64,000 nt of DNA from Dysgonomonas sp. UBA5412. Its GTDB lineage: Bacteria; Bacteroidota; Bacteroidia; Bacteroidales; Dysgonomonadaceae. Shown here one piece after another: positions 1 to 8,549 of this stretch. The translations under genes were made by a program, and so were the position numbers. Position 1 is the stretch's first letter; every line of letters begins with the position of its first letter. The notes under the pieces are model-generated. The model was not told where the DNA came from. It made no database searches and saw nothing but the letters and a program-made list of their open reading frames with translations. Location of the stretch: NCBI GenBank assembly GCA_002409595.1, contig DHNQ01000026.1, forward strand, positions 6,821 to 70,820, in the 5' to 3' direction.

Positions 1-418
1 CTACTGCTGTTCCAAATCCTGCCATGCCTTCGAGCAGACCTCCAAAACCCCAAGTGAGTAATAGGACTTGAATACATTTGTCGGACGAGATTGACGAAAA
101 CTGCTCTTTGATAATTTCCATCTTTCCGGTGTGGACTAGTACGTTGTAGCTGAATATTGCCATAATGATAATGATCAGTATGGGAAATATTGCCTTTAAT
201 ATGCCATATACAACGGATAACCCTATGTCTCCCGCGGGGAGGTGAAAGGCTATTAGCCCGATTATAATACTGGCTGCTAAAGTGATCACAGCACTTTTAT
301 CCCCCGACATTTTCAGAAAACCCATCAGTATGATAAGTATTAGTACGGGTAGGGCGGCAAGTAATATTTGCCACCATTCGAGATTTAATGATTGAATTTG
401 TAATAATGGTATTAGCAT
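1..418 (-). CDS. lldP: L-lactate permease, N-terminal part (runs off the left edge)
   Basis: This is the first 139 residues of a lactate:proton symporter of the LctP/LldP family in the inner membrane. Translating the minus strand from the ATG at 418-416 gives at least three hydrophobic helices and then the family signature GFGGLLEGMAGFGTAV near residue 125, which is diagnostic for lactate permeases. The rest of the protein (the family is about 500-550 residues) lies beyond base 1. The start lies 67 bases past the stop of the lactate dehydrogenase gene, so it is probably the last gene of the etfB-etfA-dehydrogenase operon. That context supports lactate rather than glycolate as the cargo. The partial state is due to the window edge, not to damage. 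Confidence 0.88.
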   Translation of the reverse strand, partial: MLIPLLQIQSLNLEWWQILLAALPVLILIILMGFLKMSGDKSAVITLAASIIIGLIAFHLPAGDIGLSVVYGILKAIFPILIIIIMAIFSYNVLVHTGKMEIIKEQFSSISSDKCIQVLLLTWGFGGLLEGMAGFGTAV

Positions 419-485
419 ATAGTTTTCTTTTTAAGTATTAATATATTCAATACTATTGGCTTTGATTTGCAAAGCAGGTTGTGTT

Positions 486-1883
486 TTAGAATATTTTGTG
501 AGGATTTAAGATATGTTTAGGGTCGAAAACATTCTTTACACCTCTCATTATATCCAACAAGACCGGATTTAATTGTTTCTCAAGATACGCTTTTTTTGCA
601 TATCCAATACCATGTTCACCGGAAACTTGCCCGTTTAATTCACGTCCTTTAGCATATATTTTGTCGAAGGCAAGGTTGAGCTTTTCTTTCCATTCTTTCT
701 CGTCCAAATTGTCTCGCAAAATGTATGCATGCAAATTACCATCACCGGCATGTCCAAAACTTTTTATTCTAATACCTATTTCTTTTTGTAATGCGTGTGT
801 ATATTCAACCAAGTCATTTACTTTATTGCGTGGCACAACTACGTCTGCCTCATCCATTTCGGTGGTAGATCCTTTTATTGCTTCAAGAAAAGCTCCTCTG
901 GCTTTCCATATCGACTCTTCTCTTTCTTCGGTGTCTGAAATCAGTATATCCAAAGCTCCCGATTTGAGGCATATTTGAGCCGCTTCCTCATATGATTTTT
1001 CTACATCTTCTACTGAATTTCCATCAAATTTAAGCAATAGGTAAGCATCAGATTGATTATCAGGGAATTTCTTTCCCAGATAATTTTCAGAATCTATAAT
1101 TACTTCTCTTTCCATAAACTCGATAGATGCGGGAGTCACTTTTGATTGTACTAACAATGGTACTGTTCTGATGGCATCTTGCAGGGTAGGGAAGGGGATT
1201 AATAAGCTTATCACCACTTTAGGAAACGGTATGAGTTTCAATGTTGCTTTTGTTACTACACCAAGTGTACCTTCCGAACCAACGATCAGGTCTTTAAGAT
1301 CATATCCTGAACTGTTTTTTACCGTTTTTCCTCCTAGTTGTACAACTGTTCCATTTGGCAATACAACTTCTAACCCTCGTATATAGTCGCGTGTAACTCC
1401 ATATTTAACGGCACGCATTCCTCCTGCATTGGTATTAATATTACCGCCTATGGTTGCAGATTTTTCACCCGGATCGGGCGGATACATATATCCGTGTTCT
1501 TCGGCATAGGCTAACACTTCCATTAGTAATACACCCGGTTCGAGAGTCAGGGTCAAATTTTCTTCATCCAGGTCCAAGAATCGTTTCATTAGGCTAAGAT
1601 CCAACATTATACCATGTTCGATGGCTACGGAAGCTCCAACAAGCCCTGTTCCCGATCCACGGGGTGTTACCGCGATATTGTTTTCATATGCATACTCCAT
1701 CACTTTCGATACTTCTTCGGTCGATAAGGCTCTGACCACAACATCGGGATAACTTTCTGTATCGCCTAATTCGTCGTGACTGTATTCTTCTTTAATGTCT
1801 GTTCCATATATTACGCGTTGATTGTCGTTAATCAACTTTTCGAGAAATGCTATATCTTTGGTGTCTATTTTTTTATATGTCAT
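486..1883 (-). CDS. FAD-linked lactate dehydrogenase (GlcD/LctD family), Ldh subunit of an Ldh-EtfAB complex
   Basis: A 465-residue flavoprotein of the GlcD/D-lactate dehydrogenase family. Visible: the PCMH-type FAD-binding domain (about residues 40-220) with PRGSGTGLVGAS, the GGNINTNAGGMRAVKYG loop and NSSGYDLKDLIVGSEGTLG; then the cap and C-terminal domain with GHAGDGNLHAYI and SGEHGIGYAKK, whose His residues belong to the active-site and metal region. Length matches LctD of Acetobacterium woodii (about 465). Its start overlaps the etfA stop by four bases (ATGA), so translation is probably coupled. With etfAB immediately upstream and a lactate permease downstream, I infer that it oxidises lactate to pyruvate and passes electrons to EtfAB. 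Glycolate or 2-hydroxyglutarate oxidation is a less likely alternative. Confidence 0.9.
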   Translation of the reverse strand: MTYKKIDTKDIAFLEKLINDNQRVIYGTDIKEEYSHDELGDTESYPDVVVRALSTEEVSKVMEYAYENNIAVTPRGSGTGLVGASVAIEHGIMLDLSLMKRFLDLDEENLTLTLEPGVLLMEVLAYAEEHGYMYPPDPGEKSATIGGNINTNAGGMRAVKYGVTRDYIRGLEVVLPNGTVVQLGGKTVKNSSGYDLKDLIVGSEGTLGVVTKATLKLIPFPKVVISLLIPFPTLQDAIRTVPLLVQSKVTPASIEFMEREVIIDSENYLGKKFPDNQSDAYLLLKFDGNSVEDVEKSYEEAAQICLKSGALDILISDTEEREESIWKARGAFLEAIKGSTTEMDEADVVVPRNKVNDLVEYTHALQKEIGIRIKSFGHAGDGNLHAYILRDNLDEKEWKEKLNLAFDKIYAKGRELNGQVSGEHGIGYAKKAYLEKQLNPVLLDIMRGVKNVFDPKHILNPHKIF

Positions 1884-3088
1884 ACGGCAACGTCCTCCTT
1901 TTCTGCTTTAATAGTTTTTATTAGTCTTGGTATTATTTCATAAATATCGCCTACCAATCCGTAGTGGGCGACATTGAATATTGGTGCATTGATGTCGGAG
2001 TTGATCGCTACTATTTTTTCCGACTTATTCATTCCTGCTACGAATTGTATTGCACCATACACGCCGCATGTTATTATAAGTTTTGGACGTACGGTGCGTC
2101 CGCTAAGTCCAATTTGCTTTTTAGGATTCATCCATCCTTTTTCGGCTAGAGGTCTTGTACAAGCAATCTTAGCTCCCAATAATTCGGCTAATTCTTCTAA
2201 TAATACAAGATCTTCTTTTTTCTTCACACCACGCCCAGCAACGATTAATACTTCCGATGTTTCAATAGTTTCTTCGTGCTCTTTAAGGTCTATCTTGATA
2301 ACTTCTATATTGCTTTTCAATTTCGATTCGGGAATTGAAAATGCGGTAATGATACCGATTGGATCTTCCATCCGCTTAGGTGCATTCATTACCTTATATC
2401 GCACAGTAGCCATTTGAGGACGATGGTTAGGAGTCTGTATCTGAGCCATTATATTACCTCCGAATGCTGGTCTGATCTGAGCTAAGTCTGTATTTTTAGC
2501 CATTTCCAATACTGTACAGTCGGCTGTAAGCCCTGAACGCATTCTGGCAGAAATACGAGGAGCTAATTGACGTCCCATCGGAGTAGCCCCTACGAGGATA
2601 GAGCCCGGATGCCTTTTGGCTATAAAATCTTCAAAAACTGCAGTGTAAGGCTCTATTCTGAAATGTTCTAATTCAGGATTGTCATATATGCAGACTTCGT
2701 CCACTCCGTAGTGTAATATTTCTTTACTTTTCTCTTTTATATTGTACCCCATCATCAAAGCATATACAGGCTGGTCGATAACTACTGCCAATTCTTTGGC
2801 TTTTCCAATCAGCTCGTACGATACGGGTAGAATCTCGCCGTCTATGTGGTCTATGTATACGGCTACCCCTTTCCATGCCGATTTATCAACTTTGGCTGTA
2901 TCTTCTATTTCTACTAATTCTACACAGCCGGCAGGGCCTTTCTTGACACAAAGTTTACACATTTTACAAGCGGCATTGATGGACAATATTCCGTTCGTAT
3001 AATCGAAGGCATTGAAGGCACATAGATCTATCAGTGCTTCTGCCTTTTCTTTATCTATTTTTTCTTGATGAACTACTAATTTTTTCAT
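1880..3088 (-). CDS. etfA: Electron transfer flavoprotein alpha subunit with N-terminal ferredoxin-like domain
   Basis: A 402-residue EtfA. The first about 65 residues form a ferredoxin-like domain: Cys23 (in LCAFNAF) and Cys41, Cys44 and Cys47 (CKMCKLC) together fit one [4Fe-4S] site in a two-cluster ferredoxin fold; the position of the last Cys of the other cluster is Gly51, so only one cluster is expected. Residues about 70-260 are the Rossmann-like EtfA domain. The C-terminal FAD domain has SGRTVRPK, GVYGAIQFVAGM and NAPIFNVAHYGLVGD. This longer EtfA form is found in electron-bifurcating complexes such as LctC and CarE. It lies 21 bases after etfB and overlaps the dehydrogenase start. Expected role: accept electrons from the dehydrogenase flavin and, with ferredoxin input, reduce NAD+. 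Confidence 0.93.
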   Translation of the reverse strand: MKKLVVHQEKIDKEKAEALIDLCAFNAFDYTNGILSINAACKMCKLCVKKGPAGCVELVEIEDTAKVDKSAWKGVAVYIDHIDGEILPVSYELIGKAKELAVVIDQPVYALMMGYNIKEKSKEILHYGVDEVCIYDNPELEHFRIEPYTAVFEDFIAKRHPGSILVGATPMGRQLAPRISARMRSGLTADCTVLEMAKNTDLAQIRPAFGGNIMAQIQTPNHRPQMATVRYKVMNAPKRMEDPIGIITAFSIPESKLKSNIEVIKIDLKEHEETIETSEVLIVAGRGVKKKEDLVLLEELAELLGAKIACTRPLAEKGWMNPKKQIGLSGRTVRPKLIITCGVYGAIQFVAGMNKSEKIVAINSDINAPIFNVAHYGLVGDIYEIIPRLIKTIKAEKEDVAV

Positions 3089-3109
3089 TTTATATCCCTC
3101 CTTCTTTTT

Positions 3110-3901
3110 TTAAATGAATTTTTCTGCTTGAAGAACGTCAAACAGATTCTTAGTTAAAGTATCCGGTGTTTCGTCTGTCCATATTTCTTGAACTACATCG
3201 CTTTCGGGAGGAAATATGCGAACTACTTGTGTCGGAGAACCTCTGAGTCCGTAATGCTTCTCGTCTTTGTCTTCCATATCGTCAAGAGTCAGCACCTTTA
3301 TTTCTTTATCCTTAGTCTTCATTTTCAGTACATAAGAAGGGAGGCGAGGTTGATATATATCTTTTTCTACTGCAAGAAGACATGGGAATTTTACTTTCGA
3401 ATGTTCTACATAGTTAATCATATCCATTCCGATCTCGATATCTTCTTTTGTTGCACCCAAAATCTTAGTAACATTCGATACACTTGGTATATTAAGCCAT
3501 TCGGCAATCTCAGGCCCTACTTGTGCTGTATCGCCATCGGTTGTTTGCTTTCCACACAGAATGAGGTCATAGTCTTCGATAGTTCTGATACATTGCGATA
3601 ACGCATAGCTTGTGGCTAATACGTCAGCTCCTCCAAATCGACGATCGGTCAATAAGATGCCGTCATCAGCACCCATCATAAATGATTCTTTTATAATTTG
3701 TTTCGATTGAGGAGGTCCCATCGTGATAACTGTAACGCTCCCTCCATAACTTTCTCGCAGTCGTAAGGCAGTTTCTATTGCATAGAGGTCGTAGGGATTC
3801 AACTTTGATTGAGTTCCATCTCTTTTTAAGACTCCGGTCACAGGATCCACTTCTACTTTATTCGATGCAGGTACCTGTTTGATGCAGACTAAGATTTTCA
3901 T
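3110..3901 (-). CDS. etfB: Electron transfer flavoprotein beta subunit
   Basis: A 263-residue EtfB, first gene of the lactate operon. Visible: the N-terminal MKILVCIKQVPASNKVEVD, KLNPYDLYAIETALRL, the DGDTAQVGPEIAEWLNIP segment and VEKDIYQPRLPS. Length equals LctB-type EtfB. In bifurcating EtfAB this subunit carries the second FAD in place of AMP and exchanges hydride with NAD(H); the neighbours (EtfA with a ferredoxin-like domain, FAD-lactate dehydrogenase, lactate permease) favour this over a beta-oxidation ETF. No acyl-CoA dehydrogenase lies nearby. The promoter must be in the 442-base gap to the right, but I cannot find a perfect -7 element there. Confidence 0.92.
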   Translation of the reverse strand: MKILVCIKQVPASNKVEVDPVTGVLKRDGTQSKLNPYDLYAIETALRLRESYGGSVTVITMGPPQSKQIIKESFMMGADDGILLTDRRFGGADVLATSYALSQCIRTIEDYDLILCGKQTTDGDTAQVGPEIAEWLNIPSVSNVTKILGATKEDIEIGMDMINYVEHSKVKFPCLLAVEKDIYQPRLPSYVLKMKTKDKEIKVLTLDDMEDKDEKHYGLRGSPTQVVRIFPPESDVVQEIWTDETPDTLTKNLFDVLQAEKFI

Positions 3902-4343
3902 GATATATGTTTTTTTAGTTCAATTGTTGAGCAAAAATGATACTTTTTGTAATATAGGCTTTGCAAAATAGGCTAAAAAAATAAAGATATCACGTTTTTT
4001 TTATATGTTAAACAGCACCTTTTTTACTAAAATAAAGATTTAAAATTTGATGAAATAAACTTATTTGTCATAGATAAACTAAATAACTTATTGATATATT
4101 TTATTTTAATGATAATGTTTGGCTATACGTCTGCTTTTTCTTTGCTATTCCCAGTTTAGAGAAATTAACAGAAAAAAGTGTGTGATTCCTTATTTAGTAT
4201 TACATTATCCAATGTAGGAAAAACACTTGTTGTTGAAATGTTATTTGTTAGCACTGTATTATGAATATAAAAAAGCAATGGACTTCCAGAGTCTATTGCT
4301 TTTCTATATTCTTTTCCAAATTAATCGAAAGAGAAGGTCGTCT
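3902..4343. other. Non-coding gap upstream of etfB
   Basis: 442 very AT-rich bases between the start of etfB and the stop of the glycosyltransferase gene. The right end holds the terminator at 4271-4303. The remainder should hold the etfB promoter and leader, but no exact TAnnTTTG is seen on the minus strand and I recognise no riboswitch. No convincing small ORF. Confidence 0.6.
4271..4303 (-). terminator. Rho-independent terminator after the glycosyltransferase operon
   Basis: A 14-pair stem (4271-4284 with 4290-4303, one G-T pair) closes a five-base loop. On the minus strand it is followed by a run of six T. It lies about 40 bases past the stop of the glycosyltransferase gene and fits the end of the prfC-kinase-glycosyltransferase transcript. 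Confidence 0.85.
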
Positions 4344-5462
4344 CTAATTATTTAAGAGATTATTATACACTTTGATTAATTCATTTGTACATTCTTCATC
4401 CGAAAATCTTTTTACGTACTCTAAGCCTTCTTTAACCATTAATACTCTTTGTTGATCATTCTCTAATAAAGATTTTACTTGTTCGGCTAATTCGCTTTCA
4501 TTGTAAGGGTCTACATATATAGAATGAGGACCGCCTGCTTCTTCGAGGCAAGAACCTCTAGCGGCTATTACCGGTATACCCGAATTTAGTGCTTCGATGA
4601 TAGGTATTCCAAAGCCTTCGTAAAGAGATGGGTATATAAATATTTTTGATTCTTGCAGTATCGTCGGCAAATCTGTAAGAGGAACTTTACTAAAGAAATG
4701 AACCCTATCTGATAAGTTATGCTCCATGGCATAGCGCATTACTTTATCCGCATAGTCTTTTTGTTTTCCAATGGCAATGAAATGAATATCCGGGATGTAT
4801 TTAAGCGCCTTGACTATGAGTAATATGTTTTTTCGTTCTTCAATGCTGCCTATTGATAGTAGATATTGATCGGGAAGATTGTACTTGTGTCTTACCTCTT
4901 TCTTTTTTAAGCCATCCGCAGGTTCTTTGAATATAGGGAAACATCCTTGATATACGACATCTATCTTAGATGGATCTATGCGGTAATGTCTTATAATATC
5001 CCTTTTTGTACAATCACTTACTGCTATAATTCTGTCAGCTACTTTACAGGCATACTTAGCCTTTATATCATATATTATGCGATCTATCAGATTGTAAAAT
5101 TGAGGATAATTGATGAAAATAAGGTCGTGTATGGTAACAATACTTTTTACTCCGGCTTTATTAATTCGATATGGTAATTCGTTACTTAACCCATGGTAAA
5201 TATCAATTCTCTCTTCTTTTATATCTTTTACAATACCCATTGTTCGCCAAAAAGGTTTATGAGTTTGTTTTATCGAATATACTTTTTCATCCTTTCGGGT
5301 TTCGTTTTCTTTATCTTTACTTTCTTGTGGTAATTTAGGTATGAATAGTTTATATACATTTTCAGGGTAGTACTTCATTAAATTGGAAATTACAAACCTA
5401 CTGTAATTTCCTAGTCCGGTAAAGTTCGATACGGCTCGTTTTGCATCAAATCCAATTCTCAT
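4344..5462 (-). CDS. Glycosyltransferase family 4 (GT-B fold)
   Basis: A 372-residue cytoplasmic retaining GT4 glycosyltransferase. Visible: N-terminal acceptor domain starting MRIGFDAKRAVSNFTGLGNYSR, central TIHDLIF and RIIAVSDCTKRDI, and the C-terminal nucleotide-sugar domain with GSIEERKN and the E-x7-E motif in EGFGIPIIEALNSGIPVI. No signal peptide or membrane helix. It follows the WaaP-like kinase by 16 bases, so a role in lipopolysaccharide core or surface glycan synthesis is likely, but donor and acceptor cannot be read from the sequence. Last gene before the terminator at 4271. Confidence 0.88.
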   Translation of the reverse strand: MRIGFDAKRAVSNFTGLGNYSRFVISNLMKYYPENVYKLFIPKLPQESKDKENETRKDEKVYSIKQTHKPFWRTMGIVKDIKEERIDIYHGLSNELPYRINKAGVKSIVTIHDLIFINYPQFYNLIDRIIYDIKAKYACKVADRIIAVSDCTKRDIIRHYRIDPSKIDVVYQGCFPIFKEPADGLKKKEVRHKYNLPDQYLLSIGSIEERKNILLIVKALKYIPDIHFIAIGKQKDYADKVMRYAMEHNLSDRVHFFSKVPLTDLPTILQESKIFIYPSLYEGFGIPIIEALNSGIPVIAARGSCLEEAGGPHSIYVDPYNESELAEQVKSLLENDQQRVLMVKEGLEYVKRFSDEECTNELIKVYNNLLNN

Positions 5463-5478
5463 AATGTAGTTGTATTAT

Positions 5479-6234
5479 TTAGTCCATATAGGGTAGGACG
5501 CCGGGATGCTGTTTGGTGTATGTATCCCAAAATTTTTTGCGATATTCAAATGTTTTTCTCAAGCATATTTCTTCATCAAGGTTACGGGCTTTTGCATATT
5601 CTTTTACGATGAAGCTTATCATTTCATCACTGCCCCATAGTCGCCTGAAATTAAAACAAGCTGTATTTATATCTATGGGTTTATCAAAGGTCATTCTATT
5701 TAGGTCAACAAGATAGAAAGTATATCTATCTTCATTTTTTTTGTACAATATATTTCCCGACGAATAATCCAGATGTAACACCATCTTGTCATGCAATTGC
5801 GCTGTATATATAGCAAATTGGCGTAAAAGATCCTCGCGTCCTTCTAATGGTCCGCGTTGCAATTCTCTCATTATTCCGTCAAATTCTTCATGTATTGAAA
5901 TATATAAACTATGTTTTAATAGATTACATATTTTCAATTCCATAAAAGCCACCGGATCGGGGGTGTGAAATCCTCTTTCTTTTAACTTAAAGGCATATAA
6001 ATAAGATCGTTTTGCTTTCGATTTTCGGAATGTGGCGTACGCGATCTGATTGATAAATAAAGGTTTTTTGAAAAACTTCACGTTCAACTGTTTTCCATCG
6101 ACATTAAATACTTTGATAGTATTACGTCCTGAATATATCGTTTCTCCGGATTTCGGAAATTCTTCAGGTAAAGCAGTTATGAAGTTTTCCAAATTACGGT
6201 ATGCCTCATTTATCACCATTTCTATTTTCGCCAT
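5479..6234 (-). CDS. Lipopolysaccharide/Kdo kinase-like protein (WaaP/KdkA superfamily)
   Basis: A 251-residue protein-kinase-fold protein. The catalytic loop is clear: QLHDKMVLHLDYSSGNILY, with Asp as base and Asn as metal ligand, followed by YLVDLNRM in the DFG position. An N-terminal Lys-rich strand (LNVKFFKKP) and FKLKERGF precede it. This order matches the Kdo/WaaP family that phosphorylates lipid A-core sugars on the cytoplasmic side. It starts three bases after the prfC stop and is followed 16 bases later by a GT4 enzyme, so a lipopolysaccharide core role is inferred. Substrate (Kdo or heptose) is not determined. Confidence 0.82.
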   Translation of the reverse strand: MAKIEMVINEAYRNLENFITALPEEFPKSGETIYSGRNTIKVFNVDGKQLNVKFFKKPLFINQIAYATFRKSKAKRSYLYAFKLKERGFHTPDPVAFMELKICNLLKHSLYISIHEEFDGIMRELQRGPLEGREDLLRQFAIYTAQLHDKMVLHLDYSSGNILYKKNEDRYTFYLVDLNRMTFDKPIDINTACFNFRRLWGSDEMISFIVKEYAKARNLDEEICLRKTFEYRKKFWDTYTKQHPGVLPYMD

Positions 6235-6237
6235 ATC

Positions 6238-7818
6238 TTAAAATTCAGAGGTAAAGTGGAATCTAATATCTTTAAAGTCTTGCTGAGCCATCATTAATAC
6301 ATAATTAGAATCAGCCAAGAAGACATCCCGTCCCTCTTTATCTACGGCCATATATTGTGATTTCCGTTTTTTGAAATCGTTCAATTGGTCGATATTATCA
6401 CTTTCTATCCAACATGCTTTATAAAGATTGATCGTTTCCCATCTACATTGTGCCCCATATTCGTGGAGTAATCTGTATTGAATAACTTCAAATTGAAGCT
6501 GTCCGACAGTACCTATAATCTTTCTTCCATTAAATTGGTTTGTAAATAATTGGGCAACACCTTCATCCATCAACTGATCAATGCCTTTCTGCAATTGTTT
6601 AGATTTCATCGGATCTGCATTCTCAATATATTTAAACATTTCGGGCGAGAAGCTTGGCAAGCCTTTAAAATGCAATTCTTCGCCGGAAGTAAGAGTGTCG
6701 CCGATCTTAAAGTTTCCGGTGTCTGGCAGCCCTATTATATCTCCTGCATAAGCCTCATCAACAGTCTCTTTCTTCTGAGCCATAAATGCAGTAGGAGAGG
6801 AGAATTTCAATTGTCTGTTGAGGCGTACATGTTTATAATTAACATTACGTTCAAATTTTCCTGAGCAAATTTTCACAAACGCTATACACGAACGATGGTT
6901 TGGATCCATGTTTGCATGTATCTTAAATATAAAACCAGTAAAGGCATCTTCTTCAGGGCTAACCTCTCTTTCTATCGCCTCTATCGGGCGTGGCGAAGGT
7001 GCTATCTTTACAAAGCAATCCAAAAGCTCTTTTACTCCAAAATTATTCAGCGCTGAACCAAAAAATACGGGTGCTACTTGTCCTTTCAGATATTCGCTCA
7101 AATCCAAATCCGAATACACTCCATTTATTAATTCGATGTCGTCTCTCAATTTTAGAGCTAAAGCATCTCCTATATGCTTTTCCAGATCAGGACTGTTTAT
7201 ATCTTTAAACTCAATAGATTCGGTTATCTTTTGCTTATTCGGAGTATATAAATCAAGCTTTTCCTTATATATATTGTAAACACCCTTAAATCGTTGCCCG
7301 CTATCAATCGGCCAGCTCAGAGGGCAAACGCTGATTTGCAATTCTTGCTCAAGCTCATCCAATAGTTCGAAAGGGTCTAACCCGTCTCTATCCATTTTAT
7401 TTACAAATATCATAACCGGAGTATGACGCATGCGGCATACTTCCATCAATTTGCGTGTTTGAGCTTCCACCCCTTTGGCTGAGTCTACCACTATGATCAC
7501 ACTATCCACGGCTGTTAGAGTACGATAAGTATCTTCAGCAAAGTCTTGGTGACCGGGTGTATCTAAAATATTTATTTTGTAACCGTCATATTCGAATCCC
7601 ATGACGGATGTTGCAACCGATATTCCGCGTTGCTTTTCTATTTCCATCCAGTCCGAAGTCGCGGTTTTTTTTATCTTGTTCGATTTCACAGCCCCAGCCA
7701 CGTGTATAGCTCCTCCGAATAACAATAGTTTTTCGGTCAGAGTTGTTTTACCCGCATCCGGGTGACTTATGATGGCAAAGGTGCGTCTTTTATGAATTTC
7801 TTTTTCCAGTTCGCTCAT
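6238..7818 (-). CDS. prfC: Peptide chain release factor 3 (translational GTPase)
   Basis: A 526-residue RF3, normal length for the family. Visible G motifs: HPDAGKTTLTEKLL (G1, about residues 19-32), the RGISVATSV switch I, DTPGHQDF (G3) and NKMDRD (G4). RF3 is distinguished from EF-G by the short C-terminus and the segments GTVGQLQFEVIQYRL and CRWETINL. It recycles RF1/RF2 from the ribosome after peptide release. A -7 element lies 24 bases upstream of the start. It heads an operon with two envelope genes, which look like passengers under the same promoter. Confidence 0.96.
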   Translation of the reverse strand: MSELEKEIHKRRTFAIISHPDAGKTTLTEKLLLFGGAIHVAGAVKSNKIKKTATSDWMEIEKQRGISVATSVMGFEYDGYKINILDTPGHQDFAEDTYRTLTAVDSVIIVVDSAKGVEAQTRKLMEVCRMRHTPVMIFVNKMDRDGLDPFELLDELEQELQISVCPLSWPIDSGQRFKGVYNIYKEKLDLYTPNKQKITESIEFKDINSPDLEKHIGDALALKLRDDIELINGVYSDLDLSEYLKGQVAPVFFGSALNNFGVKELLDCFVKIAPSPRPIEAIEREVSPEEDAFTGFIFKIHANMDPNHRSCIAFVKICSGKFERNVNYKHVRLNRQLKFSSPTAFMAQKKETVDEAYAGDIIGLPDTGNFKIGDTLTSGEELHFKGLPSFSPEMFKYIENADPMKSKQLQKGIDQLMDEGVAQLFTNQFNGRKIIGTVGQLQFEVIQYRLLHEYGAQCRWETINLYKACWIESDNIDQLNDFKKRKSQYMAVDKEGRDVFLADSNYVLMMAQQDFKDIRFHFTSEF

Positions 7819-7841
7819 TTAATTTTTTCTCTAATGAGATG

Positions 7842-7849
7842 CAAAAATA
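7842..7849 (-). promoter_or_regulatory. -7 element for prfC
   Basis: The minus strand reads TATTTTTG, a perfect TAnnTTTG Bacteroidota -7 element, 23 bases before the prfC ATG. The upstream TTTG at 7867-7864 is only 14 bases away, so the -33 assignment is doubtful. It overlaps the T-tract side of the preceding terminator. Confidence 0.55.
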
Positions 7850-7856
7850 ATAAAAA

Positions 7857-7918
7857 AAGCCGACAAAAAGCCTCAGTGTTTATCCTAGATTAAGTAAACA
7901 TCTGAGGGTTGTCGGTTT
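7857..7918 (-). terminator. Terminator after the fabD-rfbD-lipoprotein genes
   Basis: A long two-part hairpin: outer arms GCCGACAA (from 7859) and TTGTCGG (7909-7915), inner arms CCTCAG/CTGAGG and GTTTA/TAAAC. The minus strand continues GCTTTTTTTATT, a good T-tract. It separates the lipoprotein gene from prfC. Confidence 0.85.
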
Positions 7919-7955
7919 TAGATTCCCTTTATAAAAAGGTTTACATTTTTCAGCC

Positions 7956-8516
7956 TTAATTAGGCACAAAATTGAAGTCGGGAGTGATTTTGTATTTAGA
8001 GATCAGCGTATCTGAACTCTCTAAGGCATTGTCATCCTTATCCGAATAGTTGAAGTTTATTGCTTGTACCGTAATCTGATCAGCATTAATCTTCGAAGAA
8101 GTCTGGCTGTAATATTCTACCATATCCTCATACGCTACTATCAGATTGTCTTTGATATTGCCATCTTTATCATAGCTTATCAAATATTCTGAGATCTCTC
8201 CGTCTGTAATAACTTGAATAGTTATTATCTTTCCGGCGTTATTGACCAGTAGTGTTTTACCCAACGAAAGATAAGTTGTGTCATATCCTTCCAGACCGGT
8301 AACTTTTTGCAATTGCAGACTGTCGTATTCTGCCATTGTGAGACGTGGCAATTTTTCAAAATCAACAGATTGAAAATTTGAGCCCAATGCACTGTCGTTT
8401 AGGCTAACATTGATTGAGTCCAACTCGGTGTTGAAAGCAAAATCGCTTGATTTTTTATTTTGACAGGAAATAAAAATGACCGTTACAGTCAAGGCGAAAA
8501 GATAAATCTTTTTCAT
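7956..8516 (-). CDS. Small lipoprotein of unknown function
   Basis: 186 residues. The N-terminus MKKIYLFALTVTVIFISCQNKK is an SPII signal peptide with lipidated Cys18, so the protein is expected at the periplasmic face of a membrane. The mature part is acidic and Ser/Asp-rich at first, then predicted mostly beta (TTYLSLGKTLLVNNAG, KIITIQVITDGEISEYLISYD). I recognise no family with certainty; it has the look of a Bacteroidales-specific lipoprotein. It lies 33 bases after rfbD and ends before a strong terminator, so it is probably the last gene of that transcript. Confidence 0.75.
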   Translation of the reverse strand: MKKIYLFALTVTVIFISCQNKKSSDFAFNTELDSINVSLNDSALGSNFQSVDFEKLPRLTMAEYDSLQLQKVTGLEGYDTTYLSLGKTLLVNNAGKIITIQVITDGEISEYLISYDKDGNIKDNLIVAYEDMVEYYSQTSSKINADQITVQAINFNYSDKDDNALESSDTLISKYKITPDFNFVPN

Positions 8517-8549
8517 TTTTGATGTTGTAGCTGTGAATTTTAAATTATT

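Noticed and set aside
1171..1386. Plus-strand ORFs within the lactate dehydrogenase gene
   Set aside because: Antisense shadows of a gene with clear domain motifs.
2940..2970. Apparent loss of the fourth Cys of the EtfA iron-sulphur site (Gly51 in place of Cys)
   Set aside because: In a two-cluster ferredoxin fold the CxxCxxC set is completed by the Cys of the preceding CP-type motif, here Cys23, so one site is complete.
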